Origin: Enterobacter hormaechei subsp. xiangfangensis
GTDB lineage: Bacteria > Pseudomonadota > Gammaproteobacteria > Enterobacterales > Enterobacteriaceae
Direction: 5' to 3'
Length of the DNA stretch: 64,000 bases
NCBI RefSeq assembly: GCF_001729785.1
Contig: NZ_CP017183.1
Location: 2,294,001-2,358,000 of the forward strand
The notes below the pieces were generated by a model that was not told where the DNA came from, made no database searches, and worked only from the letters and a program-made list of their open reading frames with translations. Positions 1 to 7,266 of the stretch are shown here, piece by piece (position 1 is the first letter of the stretch; each line of letters begins with the position of its first letter). Made by a program: the position numbers and the translations under genes.

Positions 1-196
1 TCAGAATGACGGTTTTGCTGTCGCGATTATAGAGCAGGATCGTCGCGCCATTCCCCCGGTCATACACTTCACGCTCTTGCCGCTGCCAGTCGCCATCGCT
101 GCGCTGGAAGTCAAAAGTGTATTTTTTTAGGTTATACCAGTTGTCGGACAACGTTTCGCTGTTGATGATGCGTATATCTGCACGTTTTGATTGCAC
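1..196 (-). CDS. NudK-like NUDIX hydrolase, 3' end beyond window
   Basis: Only about the first 65 codons are present; the gene runs off the left edge. The translation contains [16 protein letters not shown] followed by a K-T-V-I-L strand, which matches the N-terminal substrate and dimer region of enterobacterial NudK (GDP-mannose pyrophosphatase, NUDIX superfamily). The catalytic NUDIX box would lie outside the window, so activity cannot be judged. The start is taken as GTG at 196-194 because AGGAGAG lies about 8 nt upstream. The N-terminal residues differ from E. coli NudK, so a paralogue is likely. It is divergent from a DeoR-family gene, and a CGTGCAA motif overlaps its start codon. Confidence 0.72.
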   Translation of the reverse strand, partial: MQSKRADIRIINSETLSDNWYNLKKYTFDFQRSDGDWQRQEREVYDRGNGATILLYNRDSKTVIL

Positions 197-267
197 GTTT
201 GGCTCTCCTCTCGTAGAGTAAGCATCATAAACAGCACTATCGTGCAAATACAAGACACATCGTGCAA
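191..267. promoter_or_regulatory. Three CGTGCAA repeats in divergent promoter (candidate DeoR-type operator)
   Basis: The heptamer CGTGCAA occurs directly at 241-247 and 261-267 (as ATCGTGCAA, exactly 20 bp apart) and inverted at 191-197, where it overlaps the GTG start of the NudK-like gene. Two direct copies two helical turns apart plus an inverted copy fit binding by an oligomeric DeoR-type repressor. The protein encoded at 283 is the obvious candidate. This is inference from repeat geometry. Confidence 0.45.
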
Positions 268-282
268 CATCAGGAATAAATC

Positions 283-1041
283 ATGCTCACAAGCCAGCGT
301 AAACAGTTGATTCTGGAAAAACTGGAGGCGGAAGGCCAGGTCCAGTCAACTGCGCTCAGCCTCTTTTTCTCGGTGTCTGAGGACACTATCCGCCGGGATT
401 TACGTGAACTGGCGGCAGAAGGGCGTTTGCAGCGTGTTCACGGCGGTGCACTGCCAGCATCTTCAGCGATTGCGCCTTTTGCCGAGCGTCAGTCCGTCAA
501 AATGGATGCAAAAAAACGCGTGGCACGGCGAGGCGCGCAGCTCATTTCACCGGGGCAGGTGGTGATCATTGATGGCGGGACGACCACCTCTGAACTTATT
601 ACATTCTTCCCACCCGATTTACCGATAACCGTGGTGACGCACAGCCCGGGTATCGCATTGGGTCTGGTCGGCCATCCGAGCATAGAGGTGATCCTGATTG
701 GTGGTCGTTTGTATAAACACTCCATCGTCACGGTCGGCGCGGCCGCAATTGAAGGCATCAATAATATTCATGCGGATCTGTTTTTCATGGGTGTCACCGG
801 CGTGCATCCTGAGGCCGGGCTGACCACCGGAGATTATGAAGAAGCGTGCATCAAACGTGCATTTTCCGGCAGAGCGGCGGAAACGGTGGTACTGGCCTCG
901 CCGGAAAAGATCAACACGGCCTCGGCGTTCGTGATTGGCGACCTGTCGCTGGTGAATACGCTGGTTGTTGAAAACACAACGGATGAACGCTGGGTGAGCG
1001 CCATGAAAGAAAAGGGCGTTACGGTGATCGCAAGCCAGTAA
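283..1041 (+). CDS. DeoR/GlpR-family transcriptional regulator
   Basis: 252 aa, the usual length for the family. The N-terminal DeoR winged helix (about residues 3-58) carries the signature SVSEDTIRRDLRELAAEGRLQRVHGG. The C-terminal DeoR sugar-phosphate sensor domain (about 75-230) contains VVIIDGGTTTSEL and the GGRLYKHS segment, typical of ISOCOT-fold effector binding. The ATG at 283 follows CAGGAAT. It is co-oriented with the GH28 gene 104 bp downstream and divergent from the NudK-like gene, so both are candidate targets. The effector is probably a phosphorylated sugar, as for the family; its identity is not visible. Confidence 0.88.
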   Translation: MLTSQRKQLILEKLEAEGQVQSTALSLFFSVSEDTIRRDLRELAAEGRLQRVHGGALPASSAIAPFAERQSVKMDAKKRVARRGAQLISPGQVVIIDGGTTTSELITFFPPDLPITVVTHSPGIALGLVGHPSIEVILIGGRLYKHSIVTVGAAAIEGINNIHADLFFMGVTGVHPEAGLTTGDYEEACIKRAFSGRAAETVVLASPEKINTASAFVIGDLSLVNTLVVENTTDERWVSAMKEKGVTVIASQ

Positions 1042-1057
1042 ATATCCGCTTTTTTGC

Positions 1058-1076
1058 CAGCCTGACCGCCAGGCTG
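1058..1076 (+). other. Hairpin between regulator and GH28 gene
   Basis: CAGCCTG (1058-1064) pairs with CAGGCTG (1070-1076) across a 5-nt loop. The stem can extend through TTTTTG/CAAAAA on either side. No T-run follows outside the stem, so it is not a canonical terminator; attenuation or mRNA processing between the two genes is possible. Confidence 0.4.
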
Positions 1077-1145
1077 TCAAAAAGACAAAGGTTATCCTTC
1101 ACGCGGATTTCTAGACTAAGGCTTTCATTTGTTTAAGGACAAGCC

Positions 1146-2438
1146 ATGAAAGCGATCTCCATTCTGGCGTGTGGCGCGGACCCAACCGCGCAACGCCTGT
1201 CAACGTCTGCCATTCAGCAGGCCATAAACAGTGCTCAAGAGAACGATGTCATTCTTATTCCGCAAGGCCGTTTTCTGACCGGCGCACTGTTTCTGAAAAG
1301 CGGTGTTTCGCTTCGCCTGGATGCTGGCGCACAGCTCGTTGGAAGCCAGGATCTGGCTGATTATCCCCTGATAAACACCCGGGTGGCCGGCATTGATATG
1401 CGCTGGCCGGCAGGCATTATTAATATCATTGATTGTGAAAACGTCAGCATTACCGGTACAGGCACGATAGACGGGCAGGGTGTCATCTGGTGGCAACGCT
1501 TCTGGGGCGACGACGAACGCAGCGGCATGGTTGGCGATTACAGCGCCAGAGGATTACGCTGGGTGGTTGATTACGACTGTCAGCGCCCGCGCAATATCCT
1601 GGTCTTTGAAAGCCAGAACATTCTGCTGCGTGATTTTACCAGTCGGGAGTCCGGATTCTGGAACATACACCTCTGTTATTCGCGCCGTATCGCGGTTGAG
1701 GCTGTGCAAATCAGCAATTCTGCGGGGCCGAGCACCGACGGGATTGACGTCGACTCCTGCGAACAAGTGCGGATTGAACGCTGCATTGTGTCCTGCAATG
1801 ACGACAATATTTGCATCAAATCAGGACGAGGACGCGAAGCGGCGCAAAAAGCACGTACCGCGCGGGATATAGTGATTCGAGGATGTACGCTGAATAAGGG
1901 ATCCGGGATCACGCTGGGGAGTGAAACTTCAGGTGGCATTGAACGCGTCCTGATAGAAGATAACGCGTTTAACGGAACGGGCGTCGGATTTCGCATTAAG
2001 TCGGCCCGCAACCGTGGCGGGTTTATCCGTGATATCACCGTCCAAAATTTACGTCTTACGGACGTACGTTTTCCGGTGCTGATCCAGCTGAACTGGTTTC
2101 CGCAGTACAGCTATGGCGACCAGAGCAATTTATCTGATAAACCAGAACACTGGCGCAAGCTGGCTGAAGGTGTTGAGGGCGAAGCCGGTCTTACTGAGGT
2201 CAGCGGACTGACGATTAAAAATATGACGGCGCGTCGCTCAGACAACAAATATTTCTCGCGGGCATTTTTCATTGCGGGGTATCCGGAGCGTCCTGTGGCC
2301 GGGTTAACGCTGGAGGGGATTTTTATTGACGCGACAGAGTTTGGGAAAATTTCCGGTGTGGATGGGTTGCGCTTTCAGGATGTGCAGGTGACTGCCGTAG
2401 AGAACACGCAAGACTGTAACGACAGTTATGAACGTTGA
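1146..2438 (+). CDS. Glycoside hydrolase family 28 (exo-polygalacturonase-like), cytoplasmic
   Basis: 430 aa right-handed beta-helix hydrolase. GH28 landmarks in order are STDGIDVDS (about 196-204), CNDDNICIKSG (about 218-228, the paired catalytic Asp), GSETSGG (about 257-263, replacing the GHG-type motif as in exo-acting members) and RIKSARNRGG (about 283-292). The family cleaves alpha-1,4-galacturonan or related rhamnogalacturonan chains by inversion. There is no signal peptide, so it should act in the cytoplasm on imported oligosaccharides. AAGGA at 1134-1138 precedes the ATG. Co-orientation with the DeoR-family gene suggests sugar control. The exact substrate (galacturonan oligomers or another uronide or deoxy-sugar) is not determined. 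Confidence 0.87.
   Translation: MKAISILACGADPTAQRLSTSAIQQAINSAQENDVILIPQGRFLTGALFLKSGVSLRLDAGAQLVGSQDLADYPLINTRVAGIDMRWPAGIINIIDCENVSITGTGTIDGQGVIWWQRFWGDDERSGMVGDYSARGLRWVVDYDCQRPRNILVFESQNILLRDFTSRESGFWNIHLCYSRRIAVEAVQISNSAGPSTDGIDVDSCEQVRIERCIVSCNDDNICIKSGRGREAAQKARTARDIVIRGCTLNKGSGITLGSETSGGIERVLIEDNAFNGTGVGFRIKSARNRGGFIRDITVQNLRLTDVRFPVLIQLNWFPQYSYGDQSNLSDKPEHWRKLAEGVEGEAGLTEVSGLTIKNMTARRSDNKYFSRAFFIAGYPERPVAGLTLEGIFIDATEFGKISGVDGLRFQDVQVTAVENTQDCNDSYER
1473..1480 (+). other. KOPS octamer GGGCAGGG, left replichore
   Basis: This matches the FtsK-orienting sequence GGGNAGGG on the + strand, pointing toward dif at 2524. It is the only KOPS found left of dif in the window; all those right of dif are on the opposite strand. 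Confidence 0.7.
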
Positions 2439-2504
2439 TGGCATAGAATCTATGGGCATAATTCGCTGAATGAGCAGAACAAGGCTGGGCCCGAAACGGC
2501 TGGA

Positions 2505-2569
2505 TTTGTTCTTAATTAATCTTAGTGCGCATAATGTATATTATGTTAAATGTGGTGGGTTTGTTCTTA
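2505..2569. repeat. TTTGTTCTTA direct repeats flanking dif
   Basis: The decamer TTTGTTCTTA occurs at 2505-2514 and again at 2560-2569, one copy on each side of the dif core. Its meaning is unknown; it could be a trace of duplication or of an insertion event beside dif. Confidence 0.5.
2524..2551 (+). other. dif: dif chromosome-dimer resolution site (XerC/XerD)
   Basis: The 28-bp core consists of XerC arm AGTGCGCATAA, central hexamer TGTATA and XerD arm TTATGTTAAAT. Compared with the E. coli dif as I know it, only the first base differs (A for G). This is where XerCD resolves chromosome dimers under FtsK control, so it marks the replication terminus. Independent support comes from the strand of KOPS octamers: + strand at 1473 on the left, and on the right all on the - strand at 9703, 17871, 25241, 26771, 32499, 33181, 36202, 42303, 42917 and 47193. 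All of them point toward this site. Confidence 0.95.
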
Positions 2570-2573
2570 GGTG

Positions 2574-3338
2574 TTAGCGGGCCGCCAATATGGGAGTTAG
2601 CGAGCACACAACCAGCCGCGAAGATCCCCGCGTCATAGCGACATAGAGGTGTCGTGCATCCATCTCTTCCGGGGATGTGATGACTGCCACCTCCCCTTCC
2701 AGTCCCTTTAGCAACAATGTGCTGCCGATTACACGCCGGGTCAACGGTCGACTCTCGTGGCGATTGCGTTCGCGCTCGTTTACCGTGGCGTCTGCAAAAG
2801 TGCAGCCTCCGGCAGCAGCCGACTGCAGGGCGCGCAAACAACAGCGCAAAATCTCTGGCCGATAGACTCGCGCATTATCCTGACGAGTCAGAAGGCGCAG
2901 CGCCTCTGCGGCCAGCGTAAAACCTGGTCTCTCTGCAAATGCCACTAACGCTGCTTCTGCGACCGTCGGCGGATTGCGGGCTCTTCCTCTTCGTAGCGTT
3001 TCCAGCCGGGGCAGCAACGCTGCGGGGCCAACTTGGGTCATGACGCCTGCGGCAAACTGCACCAGGCGCGTCAACGCATCCGAAGCCTCCAGGTTAAACC
3101 CTGCACCAAAGTCGGTAAGGTCAACCAAATCGACAGCTTCGACGGTCGTCGCACCCGGGGTCTGGCTGGCCATCTGCTGGCGCCCGCGAGTGTCGTAGCT
3201 GTTTCCAATCACCAGTACCTGCCCGTTCGCGGTGACCGCTCGGGTCTGGGCGGCAGTAAGACGCTGCTGAACAGCAGTTTCTGCCTGTAACGGTACCCAG
3301 GCTACCTCAGCAGGCACCTGGCGAAGGTCAACGTTGAG
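2574..3338 (-). pseudogene. C-terminal remnant of UvrD-like superfamily 1 helicase
   Basis: About 255 codons open from an in-frame TAG (3339-3341) to the stop at 2574. Only the end of an SF1 helicase is present: a motif V-like segment STLLLKGLEGEVAVI and a motif VI-like segment HLYVAMTRGSSRLVVCS near the C-terminus. The Walker A and Walker B half is absent, so the product cannot be a functional helicase. Its broken 5' end lies exactly where the opposite-strand nuclease-NTPase gene is also broken (about 3320-3340). UvrD-like helicases are common partners in phage-defence operons. The remnant begins 23 bp from dif. Expression is unlikely. Confidence 0.75.
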
Positions 3339-4481
3339 CTAGATGAGGATATTGAGCTCAACTCCAGGCAGGAGCGCATATATGTTCAGGTTAAAACCCG
3401 CCTGAAACCCATCATTCCCAGCGATGTGTTTGGCGCTCTCGCGCGGTTTGCGGAGCTGCGTAACGAGCACACTGATGGGCGCCGCCAGGGAAGCCCTTCT
3501 TTCATTATCGTCGCCAACCAGGCGCCAGGTCCACATCTGCAGAAGATGATTGAGGATAAGACGCTTCCTGCTGATGTCCGTTTTATCTGGCCCCAGTCAA
3601 CCGCTGAGCGCCATCCCGCACTTCCCACTGCCTGGGACACCGTGGCTGATGCGGCCGCGTGGTGCATCGCGCAAGCAGAGCAACTGAATTTTTCGTTATT
3701 GTCGCCAGAATCCCTGATCTGGAAGCTGGCCGGTCTGGTCCAGCTCGCCGCCACCGGAGGTGATGCTGACGGACAGCATGCGTTTTATACCCGGGATCTT
3801 CCTGCCCTGTTCGAACAGCTCATCGTTCAGTTACAGGACTTCCCTGCACCGCCGACACTCTACCGACCACAAAGAGAGGAACCCTCTTTTGTGTCGGATG
3901 TGCGGATACGCATCATTTGCGGCTTGTCCGGTGCAGGTAAAACAGCTTGGGCAGCACAGGCCGCCCAGCACAGTACCCAAGTGTGTGCGTATTACGATGC
4001 TGGCGACCTTCCAGGCCCTGCACTTGCCAGTACGCTGGTTCGTGAGCTGGCAGCCCGGTTTGCGACTCAGGAGCAAGGTGGCCTGCGAAGAATACTGCTC
4101 CCTGGTGCCAGTGGCATTGAAGCGCTGAGAACGTTCGACACCTTCTTGCAGCAATGGAACGACAACCTGCTGCTGGTACTGGATAACGCGCATCGTATCC
4201 CTGTGGAGAACTTGCAGGATGTTCTGCACGCCACAACCCGTATCCATTTTGTGCTGCTGTGCCAGCCCCATGACAATGTCCGTCAACTGGAGGCGATGAC
4301 TGGACTTCAGCGTGAATCGTTACAGGGATGGGATATCGACACAGTGGCTGCCGCAGTGAACGATCTCGGTGGGCACGCCAGTGCGCTGGGATATGAGCAG
4401 CTACGAAGCTACACCGGAGGGTTGCCGCTGTATGTCGAAAGCGCGGCGAGAGTTGCCGCAGAGGAATACAAAGTTGCTTAA
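3327..4481 (+). pseudogene. N-truncated Cap4/DUF4297-type nuclease fused to STAND NTPase (Avs-like remnant)
   Basis: The open frame continues upstream of the first possible start (GTG 3426) to about 3318. It encodes ERIYVQVKTRLKP at 3378-3416, where Q-V-K is the PD-(D/E)xK core of dsDNA nuclease domains (DUF4297/Cap4-like). The true N-terminus is therefore missing. A linker follows, then a P-loop NTPase: Walker A CGLSGAGKT (3921-3947), Walker B LLLVLDNAH and the GGLPLYVESAAR GxP motif near the end. This order, nuclease then STAND ATPase, is that of AVAST/Avs-type defence sensors, but the C-terminal sensor repeats are absent and the frame stops at 4481. Both ends are lost, so I judge it non-functional. 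Its specific Avs type cannot be assigned. Confidence 0.72.
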
Positions 4482-4556
4482 AGATGTAAAAATAAATGAA
4501 AACTATGACTGGGAAAGTTGTGCCGGTTACAAAGTCGCAAGGGTCAGAAATAAAAT

Positions 4557-4592
4557 AAATAGCCCGCTCAGTCTATGCCGTGCGGACTATTT
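4557..4592. terminator. Bidirectional hairpin between STAND remnant and manA
   Basis: AAATAGcCCGC (4557-4567) pairs imperfectly with GCGGaCTATTT (4582-4592). On the - strand it is followed by ATTTTATTT, so it can terminate the manA transcript. On the + strand TTTCC follows. The rest of 4482-4633 shows no gene. Confidence 0.5.
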
Positions 4593-4633
4593 TCCTCTTC
4601 TAATATAAAATCATGCTGTTAAACATGAACTAG

Positions 4634-5800
4634 TCAGCACTGAACCAGGCAGCACTGTCCGCTTTGTGTCAAAAAATAAGCTTCTGTCTGAGCCGGTATA
4701 AATACCGACTGACCGACGCAGAACGTCATCTCTTCACCGTATGTATCGCGCAACGTAGTGTAGCCTTCAAGCACTAGTAAAATTTGCGCGCTAAAGACTT
4801 CAATTCTGTGTTGCTGGCAGTTTTCTATTACAGAGAAACGGAAATCCTCTACGGGAACATGATAATGGCTTTCATTTCCAGCAATATCAGGAACAAGCTT
4901 TAAGTTATGTTCATGAGTCTCACTAAAAGCCGTACAGTTAACTAATTCAGATAAATTAATTTTTTTCGGTGTTAATCCTGCGCGCAAAACGTTATCAGAG
5001 CACGCCATCACTTCTACGGCGGTTCCGTAAACGTAGGCGTGCAGGGTACCGGCCCGCAAAAACATCGCTTCGCCAGGCTCAAGCGTTATGCAGTGTAAAA
5101 ACAGCGGTGCGAGGACGCCGATATCCCCCGGATAGTCCCGCTGCAAGCGGATGAGGAATTCCTGTAAATGGACAAAGGCCCCAGCCTGAAGGCTCTCATC
5201 CAACTGCCGCAGAACAGTGTGTTTCTCCTGTGGTGCAAGCTGCATCAGGCCGACAAAAAAGTTTTCAAGCCCCTCATTATTAAGGTTATGGCGAAAATGA
5301 ACCAGCGCAGGCATGAGTTCAGGCGAGCTGAGACGCAGAAAATGATTCACAATCTCATGATAGGGACGAAAACCGTTCATCGCCATAAAAGGCGTGATTG
5401 CATAGACCAACTCGGGTTTATGATTTGCGTCGTTATAATCTTCTCCAGCTCGATTTCCCTGCCTGGCGTAGCCCTCTACCGCCTGGCGTTTATCGGGATG
5501 GACCTGGAGCGAAAGCGCGCTTTCTGCAGACAGTATCTTCAGTAAGAACGGAAGTCCTGAAAATTTTTCCATCGTCCGTTCCCCTAAAACGGGGCCGGGG
5601 GATTTTGCGATCGCGTCCTGTAATGAAACCGTGTTCGCGCCAACTTCAATTTCAGAACACCCTGCCGGATGCGCCCCCATCCAGATTTCAGCCTGAGGCT
5701 GCTCATCCGGATTCGGCACGCCAAACAGCGTATTCAGAGCCGTCCGGCTGCCCCAGGCATAATTTTTTACGCCATTTCTCATGCGATAGAACGAGGCCAT
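4634..5800 (-). CDS. manA: Mannose-6-phosphate isomerase, class I (locus paralogue)
   Basis: 388 aa cupin-type phosphomannose isomerase interconverting mannose-6-P and fructose-6-P. The zinc ligands are visible: Q99 and H101 (LSLQVHPDK), E130 (NHKPELVYA) and H254 (AGTLHAY). The active-site arginine is in VLRAGLTPK (about R272). It diverges enough from E. coli ManA to look like a locus-specific copy rather than the housekeeping gene. The ATG overlaps the GH1 stop as TAATG, with AAGGG 9 nt upstream, so it is translationally coupled as the last gene of the porin-mannanase-GH1-manA unit. It feeds mannose-6-P released by GH1 and the ROK kinase into glycolysis. Confidence 0.95.
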   Translation of the reverse strand: MASFYRMRNGVKNYAWGSRTALNTLFGVPNPDEQPQAEIWMGAHPAGCSEIEVGANTVSLQDAIAKSPGPVLGERTMEKFSGLPFLLKILSAESALSLQVHPDKRQAVEGYARQGNRAGEDYNDANHKPELVYAITPFMAMNGFRPYHEIVNHFLRLSSPELMPALVHFRHNLNNEGLENFFVGLMQLAPQEKHTVLRQLDESLQAGAFVHLQEFLIRLQRDYPGDIGVLAPLFLHCITLEPGEAMFLRAGTLHAYVYGTAVEVMACSDNVLRAGLTPKKINLSELVNCTAFSETHEHNLKLVPDIAGNESHYHVPVEDFRFSVIENCQQHRIEVFSAQILLVLEGYTTLRDTYGEEMTFCVGQSVFIPAQTEAYFLTQSGQCCLVQC

Positions 5801-7218
5801 TATTTGTTGCCCTTTATAAATGCCCCGGGCGTAAATCCGTTAGAGGCAGCAAGTTGAGCGAACCAAATAGCGTTGCGCTTTATCTGTCGCTCTCCGGTTT
5901 CCAGATCCAGTCGCCAGAAACCGTAACGACGTTTAAAGCTATTTATCCAAGACCAGTTATCAATAAATGTCCACTGGTGTACCCCAAAGCAGTTCGCCCC
6001 CTCGCTGATGGCGCGATGGAGCTGTTGGAGGTGTTCTTCCATTAATTCGATGCGGAAAGTGTCATCAATAAACCCATCAGCCAGAACCGGACCTTCTGAC
6101 TGGATATCCATGGCGATACCGATTTCAGCCAGATACCACTTCATATTGTCGTAATTATCGCGGATGTTGCAGGCAATATCGTAAATCGCTTCGGGGTAAA
6201 TCTCGTTATTATCGCGATACGGATTGAAGCGCCCTTCGGGATCGCTGTAGTTCTCGAAGTAATACTCTGGCGTGAAGTAATCAAGCTCATAGGGGCATTC
6301 GCGCGCTTTAACCCGACGCGGAACATAGTAGTTAACCCCCAGGAAATCTACCCTCGAACGAGTTATCAGATCTACATCAGCTTTCTTTATTTCTGGCAAG
6401 CAATCATGGGCTGCGAGTACTTCACATAATTCCTTCGGGAATTCATGCTTCACCAGCGGATCAAGGAAACTGCGATTAAAGAACAGGTCGGCATACCACG
6501 CTGCTTTTTTATCCTCGTCGCTGTTGTTTCGGGTGTACGAGGGGGTCAGGTTAAGCACCACGCCAATTTCGCCAGGCAGGTCAAGTTCTCGGTATATGTG
6601 CACCGCTTTTGCATGCGCCAGCATAATGTTAAATGCAACCTGCGCCGCCAGCTTGCCATCTTTTTTACAAGGATAATGGAAATCATAAAGATAGCCGCCT
6701 TCAACAGGTACTATCGGCTCATTAAAGGTGATCCAGTATTTGACCTTATGACCAAATAGCTCAAATGCCGTGCGGGCAAACCGTGCGAAAAGATCCGTCA
6801 CATGGGGTGATTCAAAACCGCCATACTGCTTTTGCAAAATCTCCGGCATATCGAAATGATAAAGATTAATCATTGGCTCAATGCCGCTGGCGATCATCTC
6901 ATCTAAGTAGTTGTTGTAAAACCGGACGGCTTCCGCGTTTGGGGCGCCAGTTTCAAAATCATCAATCAACCGTGACCACTGAATGGATGTACGAAACGAG
7001 TTAAATCCCGTTTGCTTCATCAGCGCAACGTCCTCTTTATATTTGCTGTAGGTTTCACATACTTTCTGCGGACCAATCTGCTGGAAAAAGCGGTTGGGCT
7101 GTTCTGCATACCAACTATCCCAGATAGAACGGTGCGGCTTATGCGCTATGCCTTCCGTCTGAGGACCCGACGCCGCTGCGCCCCAAAAAAAATCTTCCGG
7201 AAATTGATACCGATTCAT
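5800..7218 (-). CDS. GH1 6-phospho-beta-glycosidase (probable phospho-mannobiose hydrolase)
   Basis: 472 aa (beta/alpha)8 retaining hydrolase. The acid/base is E167 in TFNEP. The nucleophile is E365 in WYLAEIGIA, an atypical form of the usual TENG motif (Ile in place of Asn). The C-terminal SFKRRYGFW (S427, K429, Y432) corresponds to the Ser-Lys-Tyr phosphate pocket of phospho-glycosidases, so the substrate is a PTS-imported disaccharide-6-P. Linkage to manA, a mannanase and a hexokinase-type ROK protein points to 6-P-mannobiose or mixed gluco-manno-biose; a cellobiose-type substrate cannot be excluded. The strong RBS CAGGAGG precedes the ATG. Confidence 0.88.
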   Translation of the reverse strand: MNRYQFPEDFFWGAAASGPQTEGIAHKPHRSIWDSWYAEQPNRFFQQIGPQKVCETYSKYKEDVALMKQTGFNSFRTSIQWSRLIDDFETGAPNAEAVRFYNNYLDEMIASGIEPMINLYHFDMPEILQKQYGGFESPHVTDLFARFARTAFELFGHKVKYWITFNEPIVPVEGGYLYDFHYPCKKDGKLAAQVAFNIMLAHAKAVHIYRELDLPGEIGVVLNLTPSYTRNNSDEDKKAAWYADLFFNRSFLDPLVKHEFPKELCEVLAAHDCLPEIKKADVDLITRSRVDFLGVNYYVPRRVKARECPYELDYFTPEYYFENYSDPEGRFNPYRDNNEIYPEAIYDIACNIRDNYDNMKWYLAEIGIAMDIQSEGPVLADGFIDDTFRIELMEEHLQQLHRAISEGANCFGVHQWTFIDNWSWINSFKRRYGFWRLDLETGERQIKRNAIWFAQLAASNGFTPGAFIKGNK

Positions 7219-7234
7219 AATGCCTCCTGAATGA

Positions 7235-7259
7235 TAAAAAGCTGCCCCAGAAGGGCAGC
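7235..7259 (-). terminator. Rho-independent hairpin between mannanase and GH1 (attenuator)
   Basis: On the - strand GCTGCCC-TTCTG-GGGCAGC is followed directly by TTTTT. It lies downstream of the mannanase stop and 17 nt before the GH1 start, inside what otherwise looks like one operon. Partial read-through would give more porin and mannanase than GH1 and ManA, or else GH1 has its own promoter. Confidence 0.8.
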
Positions 7260-7266
7260 CAAATAA

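Noticed and set aside
2677..3290. Several + strand open frames opposite the helicase remnant
   Set aside because: No recognisable domains or RBS; they are antisense shadows of the GC-rich helicase fragment.
3426..4481. Intact 351-aa ATPase gene starting at GTG 3426
   Set aside because: The frame encodes a conserved QVK nuclease core upstream of 3426, so this GTG is internal; the gene is truncated rather than short.
4597..4624. Possible second, degenerate dif-like site at the far side of the defence remnants
   Set aside because: TGCTGTTAAAC at 4614-4624 matches 8 of 11 bases of the XerD arm, but the preceding 17 bases do not resemble a XerC arm and the region is AT-rich, so chance is likely.
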